From Acidobacteriota bacterium (GTDB lineage: Bacteria; Acidobacteriota; Vicinamibacteria; Vicinamibacterales; CAVVIG01), in contig QHWK01000028.1 of assembly GCA_003223775.1 (NCBI GenBank), forward strand, positions 1 through 14,147: a DNA stretch of 14,147 nt, in the 5' to 3' direction. Shown one piece after another: positions 1-6,754 of the stretch; positions within the stretch are counted from its first letter, which is position 1; the number at the start of each line of letters is the position of its first letter. The notes beneath the pieces are model-generated. The model was given only the letters and a program-made list of their open reading frames with translations. It had not been told where the DNA came from and made no database searches. The translations under genes and the position numbers were made by a program.

Positions 1-1
1 C

Positions 2-751
2 GCGTGTGGCGGCGGAGGGAGTTCGAACAAATCGGCGGAGCCATCGTCGCCCGCGGCGACGCCGTCGGGCCAGCGCGTCGACACCGCGACCGCCGGCAGC
101 GTGAAGGGCATGGTGACGCTCGACGGCACGGCGCCGAAGAACGAAGGGATCAAGATGAACGCCGACCCGGTCTGCGTGCGCGAGAACAAGACGCCGCAGT
201 TCCAGGAAACCTACATGGTCGGCAGCGACGGCAAGTCGCTCGCCAACGTTTTCGTGTACGTGAAGGACGGCCTCGGCAACTACGTCTACGACGCGCCCAC
301 CGAACCGGCGAGGATCGATCAGAAAAGCTGTCGGTATCATCCGCATGTGTTCGGGATGCGCGTCGGACAGCCGCTCGAGATCCTCAACAGCGATCCGACG
401 CTCCACAACATCCACGCCCTGCCCAAGGGCAACTCGGAGTTCAACACGGGCCAGCCGATTCAGGGCATGAAGACGACGCACACCTTCGACAAGCCGGAGG
501 TGATGGTGCCGTTCAAGTGCGACGTGCACGGCTGGATGAACGCCTACGTCGGCGTGCTGCCGCATCCCTACTTCGCCGTGACGAAGGACGACGGGAAGTT
601 CGAGCTCGGGAATCTGCCGCCGGGCACCTACACGGTCGAAGCGTGGCACGAGAAGCTCGGGGCGACGACGCAGAGCGTCACGCTCGGCCAGAAGGAAACC
701 AAGGAGATCACGTTCTCGTTCAAGCCGGCGGGACCGACGGCAACGGATTAA
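2..751 (+). CDS. Cupredoxin-like copper-site lipoprotein with carboxypeptidase-regulatory domain (5' partial)
   Basis: The reading frame is already open at base 2 and begins Ala-Cys-Gly-Gly-Gly-Gly-Ser-Ser, which resembles a lipobox cysteine followed by a flexible Gly/Ser/Pro linker. The true start and signal peptide therefore lie upstream, and the GTG at 101 is internal. The folded part starts about residue 34 (VKGMVTLDGTAP). A type-I copper site is suggested by LHNIHAL (His about residues 135-138) and by CDVHGWM, giving Cys173, His176 and Met179 in window numbering. A second Cys/His cluster, KSCRYHPH, lies near residue 110 and could also bind metal. The last 70 residues (FAVTKDDGKFELGNLPPGTYTVEAW) form a carboxypeptidase-regulatory Ig-like fold. 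Such proteins are usually exported. The adjacent haem-A genes suggest a role in electron transfer or copper handling near a terminal oxidase, which is inference. The stop is TAA at 749-751. Confidence 0.85.
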   Translation, partial: ACGGGGSSNKSAEPSSPAATPSGQRVDTATAGSVKGMVTLDGTAPKNEGIKMNADPVCVRENKTPQFQETYMVGSDGKSLANVFVYVKDGLGNYVYDAPTEPARIDQKSCRYHPHVFGMRVGQPLEILNSDPTLHNIHALPKGNSEFNTGQPIQGMKTTHTFDKPEVMVPFKCDVHGWMNAYVGVLPHPYFAVTKDDGKFELGNLPPGTYTVEAWHEKLGATTQSVTLGQKETKEITFSFKPAGPTATD

Positions 752-760
752 AAACGCGAC

Positions 761-831
761 ATGGCTGAGGGCTGAGGGCAATGTCCATGTAACCGTCGAT
801 CCTTTGCCATCAGCCATCAGCCATCAGCCAT
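761..831. repeat. Inverted 7-bp-period repeat (ATGGCTG units) ending on the ctaA start codon
   Basis: The left arm 761-781 is three heptamers (ATGGCTG, AGGGCTG, AGGGCAA). The right side 804-831 is four heptamers in the opposite orientation (TTGCCAT, then CAGCCAT three times). The 21-base arms pair with two mismatches across a 22-base loop (782-803). The element fills the gap between the lipoprotein gene and ctaA, and its last two bases are the first two of the ctaA ATG. No Shine-Dalgarno sequence is present in front of ctaA because the repeat occupies that position. It could act as a processing or termination hairpin; that is inference. Confidence 0.8.
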
Positions 832-1819
832 GATGCTCCACAGATTTTCACAGCTCCTCGTCGGTTGCACTGTCATCCTGATCCTGGCCGGCAGCCTCGT
901 GACGAGCCACGACGCCGGGCTTTCGGTGCCCGACTGGCCGACGTCGTACGGCTGGAACATGTTCACCTTCCCACCGTCGATGTGGGTCGCGAACATCCTC
1001 TACGAGCACGGCCATCGGTTGATCGCGAGCACCGTCGGCGTCCTCGCGATCGTTCTCGTCGTCTGGTTGTGGATCGCGGAGCCGCGCCGGTGGGTGCGCT
1101 GGATCGGGGCGACGGCGCTCGCCGCGGTGATCGCGCAGGGCATTCTCGGCGGGCTGACCGTTCTGTTCTTCCTCCCGCCCGCCGTCTCGACGGCGCACGC
1201 GGGGCTCGCGGAAATTTTTTTCTGCCTGACGGTCGCGGTCGCGCTGTTCACGTCGCCTGGCTGGATTGACGGATACGCGTCGAGCGGCGCGTCGCGTCCG
1301 CGCTCGGCCGACGTGGACGCGCAGCTGCGCCGCGCCGCGACGCTGACGACCGTGCTGATCTACTCGCAGATCCTCGTCGGCGCGACGATGCGCCATACCG
1401 GCGCGGGGCTGGCAATTCCCGACTTCCCGCTGATGTTCGGCGGCCTCGTCCCCGATCACTGGGATCCGAAAATCGCCGTGCACTTCGCGCACCGCGTCGG
1501 CGCGCTCGTCGTCGCGTGCGCGATCCTCGCAACAGCTGCGCTGATCCGCTCACGCGCGCGCGATCGCGCCGAGCTCGTCCGGCCGGCGCTGCTGCTCGTC
1601 GCGCTCGCCGCGATTCAGGTGACGCTCGGCGCGCTGACGGTGCTCAGCCGCCGCGATCCCTGGATCAACAGCGTCCACGTCGTCTGCGGCGCGATGGTGC
1701 TGACGACGTCGCTGGTGCTGACACTGCGCACCTGGCGCGCGGTCGGGAGTCGTTTGCAGAATCTGCAGCCGATGCACAACCTGCAAAAGACTCCTGCCCC
1801 CCTCGGAGTGCGCGCGTGA
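830..1819 (+). CDS. ctaA: Haem A synthase (CtaA/COX15 family)
   Basis: This 329-residue polytopic inner-membrane protein converts haem O to haem A for aa3-type cytochrome oxidases. About eight membrane segments form two similar halves. The halves share the loop motif GLSVPDWPTSYG (residues 30-41) and GLAIPDFPLMFGG (residues 193-205), reflecting the family's pseudo-twofold symmetry. Expected haem-ligand histidines are visible: Glu59-x-x-His62-Arg63, His123 (STAHAG), His218/His221 (AVHFAHR) and His283 (SVHVV). The Cys pair in the first extracytoplasmic loop of Bacillus CtaA is absent. ATG codons at 830 and 833 are both possible starts; family alignment (LHRFSQLL) requires a start here even though it lies in a repeat and has no ribosome-binding site. 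The TGA stop overlaps the GTG start of ctaB by 4 bp, indicating translational coupling. Confidence 0.95.
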   Translation: MMLHRFSQLLVGCTVILILAGSLVTSHDAGLSVPDWPTSYGWNMFTFPPSMWVANILYEHGHRLIASTVGVLAIVLVVWLWIAEPRRWVRWIGATALAAVIAQGILGGLTVLFFLPPAVSTAHAGLAEIFFCLTVAVALFTSPGWIDGYASSGASRPRSADVDAQLRRAATLTTVLIYSQILVGATMRHTGAGLAIPDFPLMFGGLVPDHWDPKIAVHFAHRVGALVVACAILATAALIRSRARDRAELVRPALLLVALAAIQVTLGALTVLSRRDPWINSVHVVCGAMVLTTSLVLTLRTWRAVGSRLQNLQPMHNLQKTPAPLGVRA

Positions 1820-2733
1820 AAGACGTCCCCGTCAACGTGGCGACGACGGCGATCCCGATCGCCGCAGCGCGCCGATCGAACGCTGTCGTCGGCGATTTCG
1901 TCGCGTTGACCAAGCCGCGCCTGAATTTCCTCGTCGTCGCGACGAGCGCCGCCGGGTACTACCTGGGCGCGCGCGCGCCGATCGATCCGGCGGCCATGGC
2001 CGCCGCGGTGGCGGGCACGGCGCTCGTCGCCGGGGGCGCGGCGGTGCTGAACCAGCTGTACGAGCGCGACACCGATGCGCTCATGCGCCGCACGCGGCTG
2101 CGTCCACTGCCGGCGGGACGCGTCACGCCGGCGGATGCACGGCTCTTCGGCATCACCCTGTCGGCGGCCGGCCTCGCACTGCTCGCCGCGCGAGCCAGCG
2201 CGCTGACCGCGGCACTGGCCCTCACCACGCTGCTCGTCTATCTGCTGGTCTACACGCCGATGAAGCGCCGGACGCCGTCGGCCACGCTCGTGGGCGCGGT
2301 GCCGGGCGCGCTGCCGGCGCTGATCGGCTGGACGGCGTCGCATGGCACGGTCGCCGCCGGCGGCGCGGCGCTGTTCGGAATCGTCTTCTTCTGGCAGGTG
2401 CCGCATTTCATGGCGATCGCATGGCTCTACCGCGACGACTACGGCAAGGCGGGCTTCCCGATGCTGCCGGTGATCGATCCCGAGGGCGCGCGGGCTGGCC
2501 GTCAGGCGGTCCTCTACGCGGCGGCGCTTTTGCCGACGACGCTCGTGCCCGCACTCGTGGGCCTCGCGGGCGCCGTCTATCTGGGGGCAGCGCTCGTGCT
2601 CGGCGCGGCGATGATCGTGCTCGCGGCGCGGTTCGCGGCGGCGCGCACCGACGCATCGGCCCGTGCGTTGTTCCTCGGATCGATCGCGTACCTCCCGTTG
2701 CTCTGGATCGTGCTCGTCGCGGACAAGGTGTAG
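1816..2733 (+). CDS. ctaB: Protoheme IX farnesyltransferase (haem O synthase, UbiA family)
   Basis: This 305-residue membrane prenyltransferase attaches farnesyl to protoheme IX, giving haem O, the substrate of CtaA. Diagnostic motifs are in order: LTKPRLNFLV (31-40); the first acidic motif NQLYERDTDALMRRTRLRPL (79-98), where Glu83 stands in the place of the first Asp of NxxxDxxxD; YTPMKRRTP (146-154); VFFWQVPHFMAIAW (190-203); and the second acidic motif YRDDYGKAGFPMLPV (205-219). Length and the roughly nine hydrophobic segments fit the family. The GTG at 1816 is chosen because it overlaps the ctaA stop in a GTGA junction; the upstream open frame is a shadow of ctaA. ctaA and ctaB clearly form one operon. 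Confidence 0.95.
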   Translation: MKDVPVNVATTAIPIAAARRSNAVVGDFVALTKPRLNFLVVATSAAGYYLGARAPIDPAAMAAAVAGTALVAGGAAVLNQLYERDTDALMRRTRLRPLPAGRVTPADARLFGITLSAAGLALLAARASALTAALALTTLLVYLLVYTPMKRRTPSATLVGAVPGALPALIGWTASHGTVAAGGAALFGIVFFWQVPHFMAIAWLYRDDYGKAGFPMLPVIDPEGARAGRQAVLYAAALLPTTLVPALVGLAGAVYLGAALVLGAAMIVLAARFAAARTDASARALFLGSIAYLPLLWIVLVADKV

Positions 2734-2743
2734 GGCGCCGAAT

Positions 2744-2925
2744 GTAGGGCGACCTTTTCAGGGTCGCCACCGAGCGTAGGGCGACCTTTTCAGGGTCGCC
2801 ACCGAGTGTAGGGCGACCCTTTCAGGGTCGCCGCGAATGTAGGGCGACCCTTTCAGGGTCGCCGTGAGTGTAGGGCGACCCTTTCAGGGTTGCCGTGAAT
2901 GTAGGGCGACCCTTTCAGGGTCGCC
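2744..2925. repeat. Six-copy head-to-tail REP-like hairpin array
   Basis: Six units begin with GTAGGG at 2744, 2776, 2808, 2839, 2870 and 2901, so spacing is 32, 32, 31, 31, 31. Each carries a near-perfect palindrome with stem GGCGACCCT, loop TTC and stem AGGGTCGCC. Units 1 and 2 have one T in place of C in the left arm (GGCGACCTT), and unit 5 has GGGTTGCC. Linkers of 6-7 bases vary (ACCGAGC, GCGAAT, GTGAGT, GTGAAT). A partial TAGGGCG at 2731 overlaps the ctaB stop codon. The array occupies nearly all of the gap between ctaB and the DUF420 gene, so transcripts would contain six stable hairpins. Confidence 0.9.
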
Positions 2926-2933
2926 GTATCGCG

Positions 2934-3293
2934 ATGTCCATCCACGATCTGCCGGCGTTGAACGCGGCGCTCAACGCGACCTCCGGCGTCCTCCTCGTCA
3001 TCGCCTACGCGCTCATCCGGGCACGGCGCATCGAGCAGCATCGCAAGGTGATGATCGCCGCCTTCGTCACCTCGTCGCTCTTCCTCGTGAGCTACGTCGT
3101 GTATCACGCACAGGTCGGATCGGTGCGCTTCACGCGGCAGGGACTGGTGCGGCCGCTCTACTTCACGATCCTGATCACGCACGTCTCGCTCGCCGCCGCC
3201 GTGCTGCCGCTGTCGATCGTGACGCTCTCGCGCGGCCTCGCCGCGCGCTACGCGCAGCACCGCCGCATCGCGCGGTGGATGCGCCGCCGCTAG
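2934..3293 (+). CDS. DUF420 / CtaM-like membrane protein, apparently shortened at the C-terminus
   Basis: This 119-residue protein has the DUF420 opening LPALNAALNATSGVLL and the conserved HRKVMIAAFVTSSLFLVSYVVYH block (His36 and His58), then ITHVSLAA (His83) and HRRIARW (His109). Three clear membrane helices span about residues 15-29, 38-58 and 75-97. The Staphylococcus aureus member CtaM (B. subtilis YozB) is needed for a functional aa3 oxidase, which fits the ctaAB context. As I recall, family members continue after IARW with a further helix; here the protein ends IARWMRRR, a few bases before a 12-bp tandem repeat. The ATG at 2934 is preferred; an upstream GTG at 2895 lies inside the hairpin array. 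No ribosome-binding site is obvious. Confidence 0.85.
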   Translation: MSIHDLPALNAALNATSGVLLVIAYALIRARRIEQHRKVMIAAFVTSSLFLVSYVVYHAQVGSVRFTRQGLVRPLYFTILITHVSLAAAVLPLSIVTLSRGLAARYAQHRRIARWMRRR

Positions 3294-3301
3294 GTCTCGC
3301 G

Positions 3302-3409
3302 GATCCAGGATCAGATCCAGGATCGGATCCAGGATCAGATCCAGGATCGGATCCAGGATCAGATCCAGGATGAGATCCAGGATCGGATCCAGGATCAGAT
3401 CCAGGATCG
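3302..3409. repeat. Nine-copy 12-bp tandem repeat GATCCAGGATCR
   Basis: Nine contiguous 12-bp units run without a gap. The last base alternates A, G, A, G, A, then A (in a unit ending GATGA), G, A, G, giving a 24-bp higher-order period in most of the array. Each unit is an odd palindrome, GATCC-A-GGATC, so it can fold or be bound symmetrically. Because 12 is divisible by three and the unit has no stop codon in the relevant frames, both strands read as Asp-Pro-Gly-Ser repeats, but I see no sign that this is translated. It sits between the convergent DUF420 and NamZ genes. Confidence 0.95.
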
Positions 3410-3434
3410 CAGGATACGGCTAGTTCGCGGGCGG

Positions 3435-4514
3435 CTAGTACAGCAGATACGGCGCCCGCGTCGCGCGCCACGCCGCTTCGTCGGCGGCCCACGACGCGGC
3501 AATCGCCGCCGGATCCTCGCCGGCGCGTATCTTCCCGATCGTCGCCCGCGATCCGAGCAGCCGCGCCGCGTCGTCGAGCGCAAACGACGATCCGTTGAGT
3601 CGCGCGAGCGCCGACGCGATCTCGACGCCGACGCGCACCGGCCGCACGCGATCGCGATCGGTGACGACGATCGCGACACCGTGGCACAGTTGGCCGCCGA
3701 GCTTCGCGCCTTTCGCGGGCGTGAACGAGATCGGATAGAAGTGGACGCCCGGCACGGCGCGGGCGTTCAGCGCCGCCGCGAGCGCGCGCCCGTCGATCCA
3801 CGGCGCGCCGATGCGCTCGAACGGCGTATCGGTGCCGCGGCCGACCGAGAGGTTCGTCCCCTCGATCGCGCCGACGCCCGGATAGATCGTCGCCGCCGTG
3901 AGGCTGCGCATGTTCGGCGACGGGTTCTCCCACGCGAGGCCGGTGTCGTCGAACCAGTCGTCGCGGCGCCAGTCTCGCAGCGGCACGACGGTGAGATCCG
4001 CGCCGATCCGCTTCTCGCCGTTGAACAGCCGCGCGAGCTCGCCGAGCGTCAGCCCGTGGCGCATCGGCAGCGGCCCGGCACCGACGAAGCTCTCCCATCC
4101 GTCGCGCAGCCGAAGCCCCTCGATCGGGCGGCCGATCGGGTTCGGCCGATCGAGAATCCACACCGTCTTGCGGTGCGCCGCCGCCGCCTCGAGCACGTAG
4201 CGCAGCGTGGTGACGAACGTGTAGACGCGCGTGCCGACGTCCTGCAGATCGACGAGCAGCACGTCGAAGCGCTCCATCATCGCCGCCGTCGGCCGCCGCA
4301 CCTCGCCGTAAAGACTGAAGACCGGAATCCGATCCCGAGGATCGACGAAGTCTGCCGTCTCGATCATGTTGTCTTGCTTGTCGCCGCGCAGGCCGTGCTG
4401 CGGTCCGAAGGCAGCGCTGAGCGTGAGATCGCCGAGCGCGGCGAGAGCGTCGAGCGAGTGGGTGAGATCCTTCGTCGTCGAGGCCGGGTGCGCGAGCAGC
4501 GCGACGCGCCGGCC
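3435..4514 (-). pseudogene. DUF1343 / NamZ-like exo-N-acetylmuramidase domain (3' half of a frameshifted fusion)
   Basis: Read leftwards from 4514 this frame gives RRVALLAHPASTTKDLTHS, then AAFGPQHGLRGDKQDN, VDLQDVGTRVYTF, LDRPNPIGRPIEGL, PMRHGLTLGELARL, WENPSPNMRSLTAA, GVGAIEGTNLSVGRGTDTPFE, HFYPISFTP and a typical C-terminal region ending APYLLY. This is the complete DUF1343 fold; its founder, B. subtilis NamZ (YbbC), releases N-acetylmuramic acid from peptidoglycan ends. An in-frame TGA at 4515-4517 precedes it, and the first ATG (4367) is too far in, because it would remove the GPQHG motif. The domain therefore lacks a credible start of its own. It is best read as the second half of the gene at 4509-5727, joined through a one-base frameshift near 4510. 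The motif usually recalled as FGPEHG is FGPQHG here. Confidence 0.85.
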
Positions 4515-5727
4515 TCAGCCGCTCGGCCGCGCGATTCCGCGCGACGTCGTCGGGCGACATGAGCGCCGCGGCGGCGACCGTCGCGACGCGGCCGCGCAGC
4601 GCCGTCACGTCGCCCTTGCCGTCGGGGTGCACCCGGTTCGAGAGAAAGACGACGTAGCTGCTCGTCGACGGATCGAGCCACAGCGACGTCCCCGTGAAGC
4701 CGGTGTGCCCGTACGACCCGATCGGAAACAGCTCGCCGCGATTCGACGAGTACGACGAATCGATATCCCACCCGAGGCCGCGCACGGCACGAAGATCCGG
4801 CGGCGTCGACGGGGACGTCATGCGCGCCACCGTCGCGGGCGCGAGAATCCGCGCGCCGCCAAGGCGGCCGCCGCCGAGCAGCATCCGGCAGAAGCGCGAC
4901 AGGTCCGCGGCCGTGCTGAACAGGCCCGCGTGGCCGGCGACGCCGTCCATGCGCCGCGCCGTCGGATCGTGCACGACGCCGCGCAGGAACGCGGCGCCCG
5001 GCGTTCCACACGGCCACGCGCGCGCTTCACAGGCTTCGGTCGGCGCGATGCGCGGCCGCCACGAGTCGGGCGGCAGAAACGACGTCTCGCGCATGCCGAG
5101 CGGCTCGAAGACGTGCGCGCGCGCGTAGCGATCGAGGCGCTCTTCGCTCACGCGGCCGACGATGTCGCCGAGGAGGAAGAAATTGATGTCGCTGTAGACG
5201 AAGCGCTCGCCCGGCGGCGCGGTCGGAACTTCCTCGATCGCACGCCGGATCGCTTCGTCCGCGCCGTGGAACTCGATCTCGAGCTCGAGGTCGGGGCGCA
5301 GGCCCGAGGTGTGCGTCAGCAGATGACGGATCGTGATGCCGTTCTTTCCATACTTGCCGAAGCCGGGCTCGAACTGCGACACCGGATCGTTCAGCCGAAT
5401 CCGTCCCTCCTCGACGAGCTTCATCACGCTCGTCGTCGTCGCGACGACCTTGGTGAGCGAGGCGAGATCGAAGATCGTGTCCTCGGTCATCGGCTCGGGC
5501 GCCGGCGCGACCGCGCGCCGGCCGATCGCACGATGGTAGAGAACCGCGTCGCCGCGGCCGACGAGCACGACGGCGCCGGGCAGCTCGACGCGCGCGATCG
5601 CCGCCTCGACGAGCGTTGCGATCGGCGCGAAGCCGGCGGGCGATTCGGCCGACGGCGGCGTCTGCGCGCGCGATCGTCCGACGAGCGCGAGCGCGACGAC
5701 GAGCGCCGCCGCGGCAGGGCGTTTCAC
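4509..5727 (-). pseudogene. Secreted serine hydrolase, beta-lactamase/AmiE-like (5' half of the frameshifted fusion)
   Basis: A signal peptide (VKRPAAAALVVALALVGRSRA-Q) is followed by a penicillin-binding/beta-lactamase fold. The catalytic S-x-x-K is in DLASLTKVVAT (Ser90, Lys93 from the GTG), the Y-x-N-like motif is FVYSDINFF (Tyr178), and the KTG-like box is YGHTGFTG. The domain ends around ALMSPDDVARNRAAERLRP (4560-4508). Beyond that the frame stays open to 3175 but encodes low-complexity Arg-rich sequence, while the neighbouring frame encodes NamZ; deleting one C near 4510 joins them as RLRRRVALLAHPAS. AmiE, a beta-lactamase-fold N-acetylmuramyl-L-alanine amidase, and NamZ are neighbours in B. 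subtilis, so the fusion suggests periplasmic muropeptide breakdown. A TTG at 5736 is an alternative start, but GTG 5727 gives the better signal peptide. It may be a true pseudogene or a sequencing error. Confidence 0.8.
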
Positions 5728-5734
5728 GGGATTC

Positions 5735-5744
5735 AATATATACT
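5735..5744. promoter_or_regulatory. Overlapping divergent -10 elements
   Basis: The short gap between the divergent hydrolase and TPR genes contains AATATATACT. On the + strand TATACT (5739-5744) is a good -10 hexamer, predicting a start near 5751 ahead of the TPR gene. On the - strand the same bases read TATATT (5740-5735), seven bases upstream of the hydrolase GTG at 5727, which would give a leaderless transcript. Clear -35 hexamers are not visible on either side. The gap is AT-rich in a strongly GC-rich context. This is prediction from sequence only. Confidence 0.45.
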
Positions 5745-5769
5745 GAGGACTTTACAGGGGGATTCGCGC

Positions 5770-6720
5770 ATGCGTCAGCGTCTTCATCCGTGTCGAGGCG
5801 TGCTCGCCGCGCTCTTCGTCGCCGCGTTCGCCGCCTCGGCCGCTGCTCAGACGGGGCGCGTGGGCGGCACGGTGAAAGACGAGGCGGGTCAGTCGATCAA
5901 AGGCGCCACGATCACGGCCGAGAATCCGAACGCGTCGCCGAGCAGCTTCACGGCGACGACCGACGACAAGGGCCGTTTCTCGATCATCGGGTTGAAATCG
6001 GGTCAGTGGACGTTCACGGCGCAGGCGCCGGGCTACGCGCCCGAGCAGGGGCGGCTCGCGGTGCAGACGATCGGATCGCCGAACCCGCCGCTCACCTTCA
6101 CGCTGCGCAAGGGCGGCGGCCCCGCGCCCACCGGCGCGCTCGGCGGCCTCGCGGCGAAGGATCTGCAGGCGGAGCTCGCCGGCGCCGACGCGTTCTTCAA
6201 CCAGCAGAAGTGGGACGAAGCAGTGGCGGCGTACCGCGCGATCATGACGAAGGCGCCGTCGCTCAGCGTCATCAACCTGCAGATCGCGGCGGCGTACCGC
6301 AACAAGAAGGATTACGACGGCGCGATTGCGGCGTACAACGATCTCCTCAAGACCGATCCGAACAACGACAAGGCGATCATCGGCATCGGGATGACGAACC
6401 TCGAGAAAGGCGATCTCAAGGCCGCGGAGGAGACGCTCACCAAAGCGGCGCAGGGGCCGAAGCCGACGCGCGAGGTCTTCTACAACCTCGGCGAGGTCAA
6501 ATTCGCGAAGGGCGCCACCGATGAAGCCGCGAGCTGGTACCAGAAGGCCGCGGACCTGGATCCGTCGTGGGGCAAGCCGCTGTTCAAACTCGCGCTCGTG
6601 CAGTTGAACAAGGGCGACAAGGACGCGACGGTGAAGGCGCTCGAGAAAGTGATCGCCGCCGATCCGACCTCGCAGGAAGCGGTGCAGGCCAAAGCGGTCA
6701 TCGAGCAACTGAAGAAGTAA
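5770..6720 (+). CDS. Secreted carboxypeptidase-regulatory/TPR protein
   Basis: This 316-residue protein has a signal peptide (MRQRLHPCRGVLAALFVAAF, cleavage near AASAAA-Q). It is followed by a carboxypeptidase-regulatory Ig-like domain (28-113; GGTVKDEAGQSIKGATITAE and FSIIGLKSGQWTFTAQAPGY), a Gly/Pro linker, and about five TPRs (roughly 136-300, for example QKWDEAVAAYRAIMTKAPS, KDYDGAIAAYNDLLKTDP, ATDEAASWYQKAADLDPS). A strong Shine-Dalgarno GGGGGA lies about 8 bases before the ATG. TPRs mediate protein-protein contacts, so this is likely a periplasmic scaffold; its partner is unknown. It lies 27 bp upstream of the AlkP-superfamily/TPR gene in the same orientation, probably one operon. Confidence 0.88.
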   Translation: MRQRLHPCRGVLAALFVAAFAASAAAQTGRVGGTVKDEAGQSIKGATITAENPNASPSSFTATTDDKGRFSIIGLKSGQWTFTAQAPGYAPEQGRLAVQTIGSPNPPLTFTLRKGGGPAPTGALGGLAAKDLQAELAGADAFFNQQKWDEAVAAYRAIMTKAPSLSVINLQIAAAYRNKKDYDGAIAAYNDLLKTDPNNDKAIIGIGMTNLEKGDLKAAEETLTKAAQGPKPTREVFYNLGEVKFAKGATDEAASWYQKAADLDPSWGKPLFKLALVQLNKGDKDATVKALEKVIAADPTSQEAVQAKAVIEQLKK

Positions 6721-6726
6721 TCCGTC

Positions 6727-6754
6727 ATGGCTGATGGCTGAAGGCTGATGGCTG
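6727..6754 (+). repeat. Direct 7-bp-period repeat supplying the next start codon
   Basis: Four consecutive heptamers, ATGGCTG, ATGGCTG, AAGGCTG, ATGGCTG, fill the gap between the TPR gene and the sulfatase-family gene. The fourth unit contains the annotated ATG at 6748. The unit is identical to that at 761-831, but here there is no inverted partner. Confidence 0.85.

Noticed and set aside
1516..1815. 100-codon N-terminal extension of ctaB
   Set aside because: It lies entirely within ctaA in another frame and is not part of the UbiA fold; GTG 1816 gives the proper length and a 4-bp overlap.
2744..2925. CRISPR array
   Set aside because: The units are self-palindromic, linkers are only 6-7 bases and nearly alike, and no cas genes are present, so there are no spacers.
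3175..4508. Long continuation of the serine-hydrolase frame, ending in a Gly-Ser-Asp-Pro repeat tail
   Set aside because: After about 4508 the translation is Arg/Ala-rich with no family motifs, while the adjacent frame encodes a complete DUF1343 domain. The repeat tail arises because a 12-bp unit lacking stops stays open in phase, not because of coding selection.
4366..5769. Upstream extension of the secreted TPR protein
   Set aside because: It is the reverse-strand shadow of the serine hydrolase; ATG 5770 has a strong ribosome-binding site and begins a clear signal peptide.
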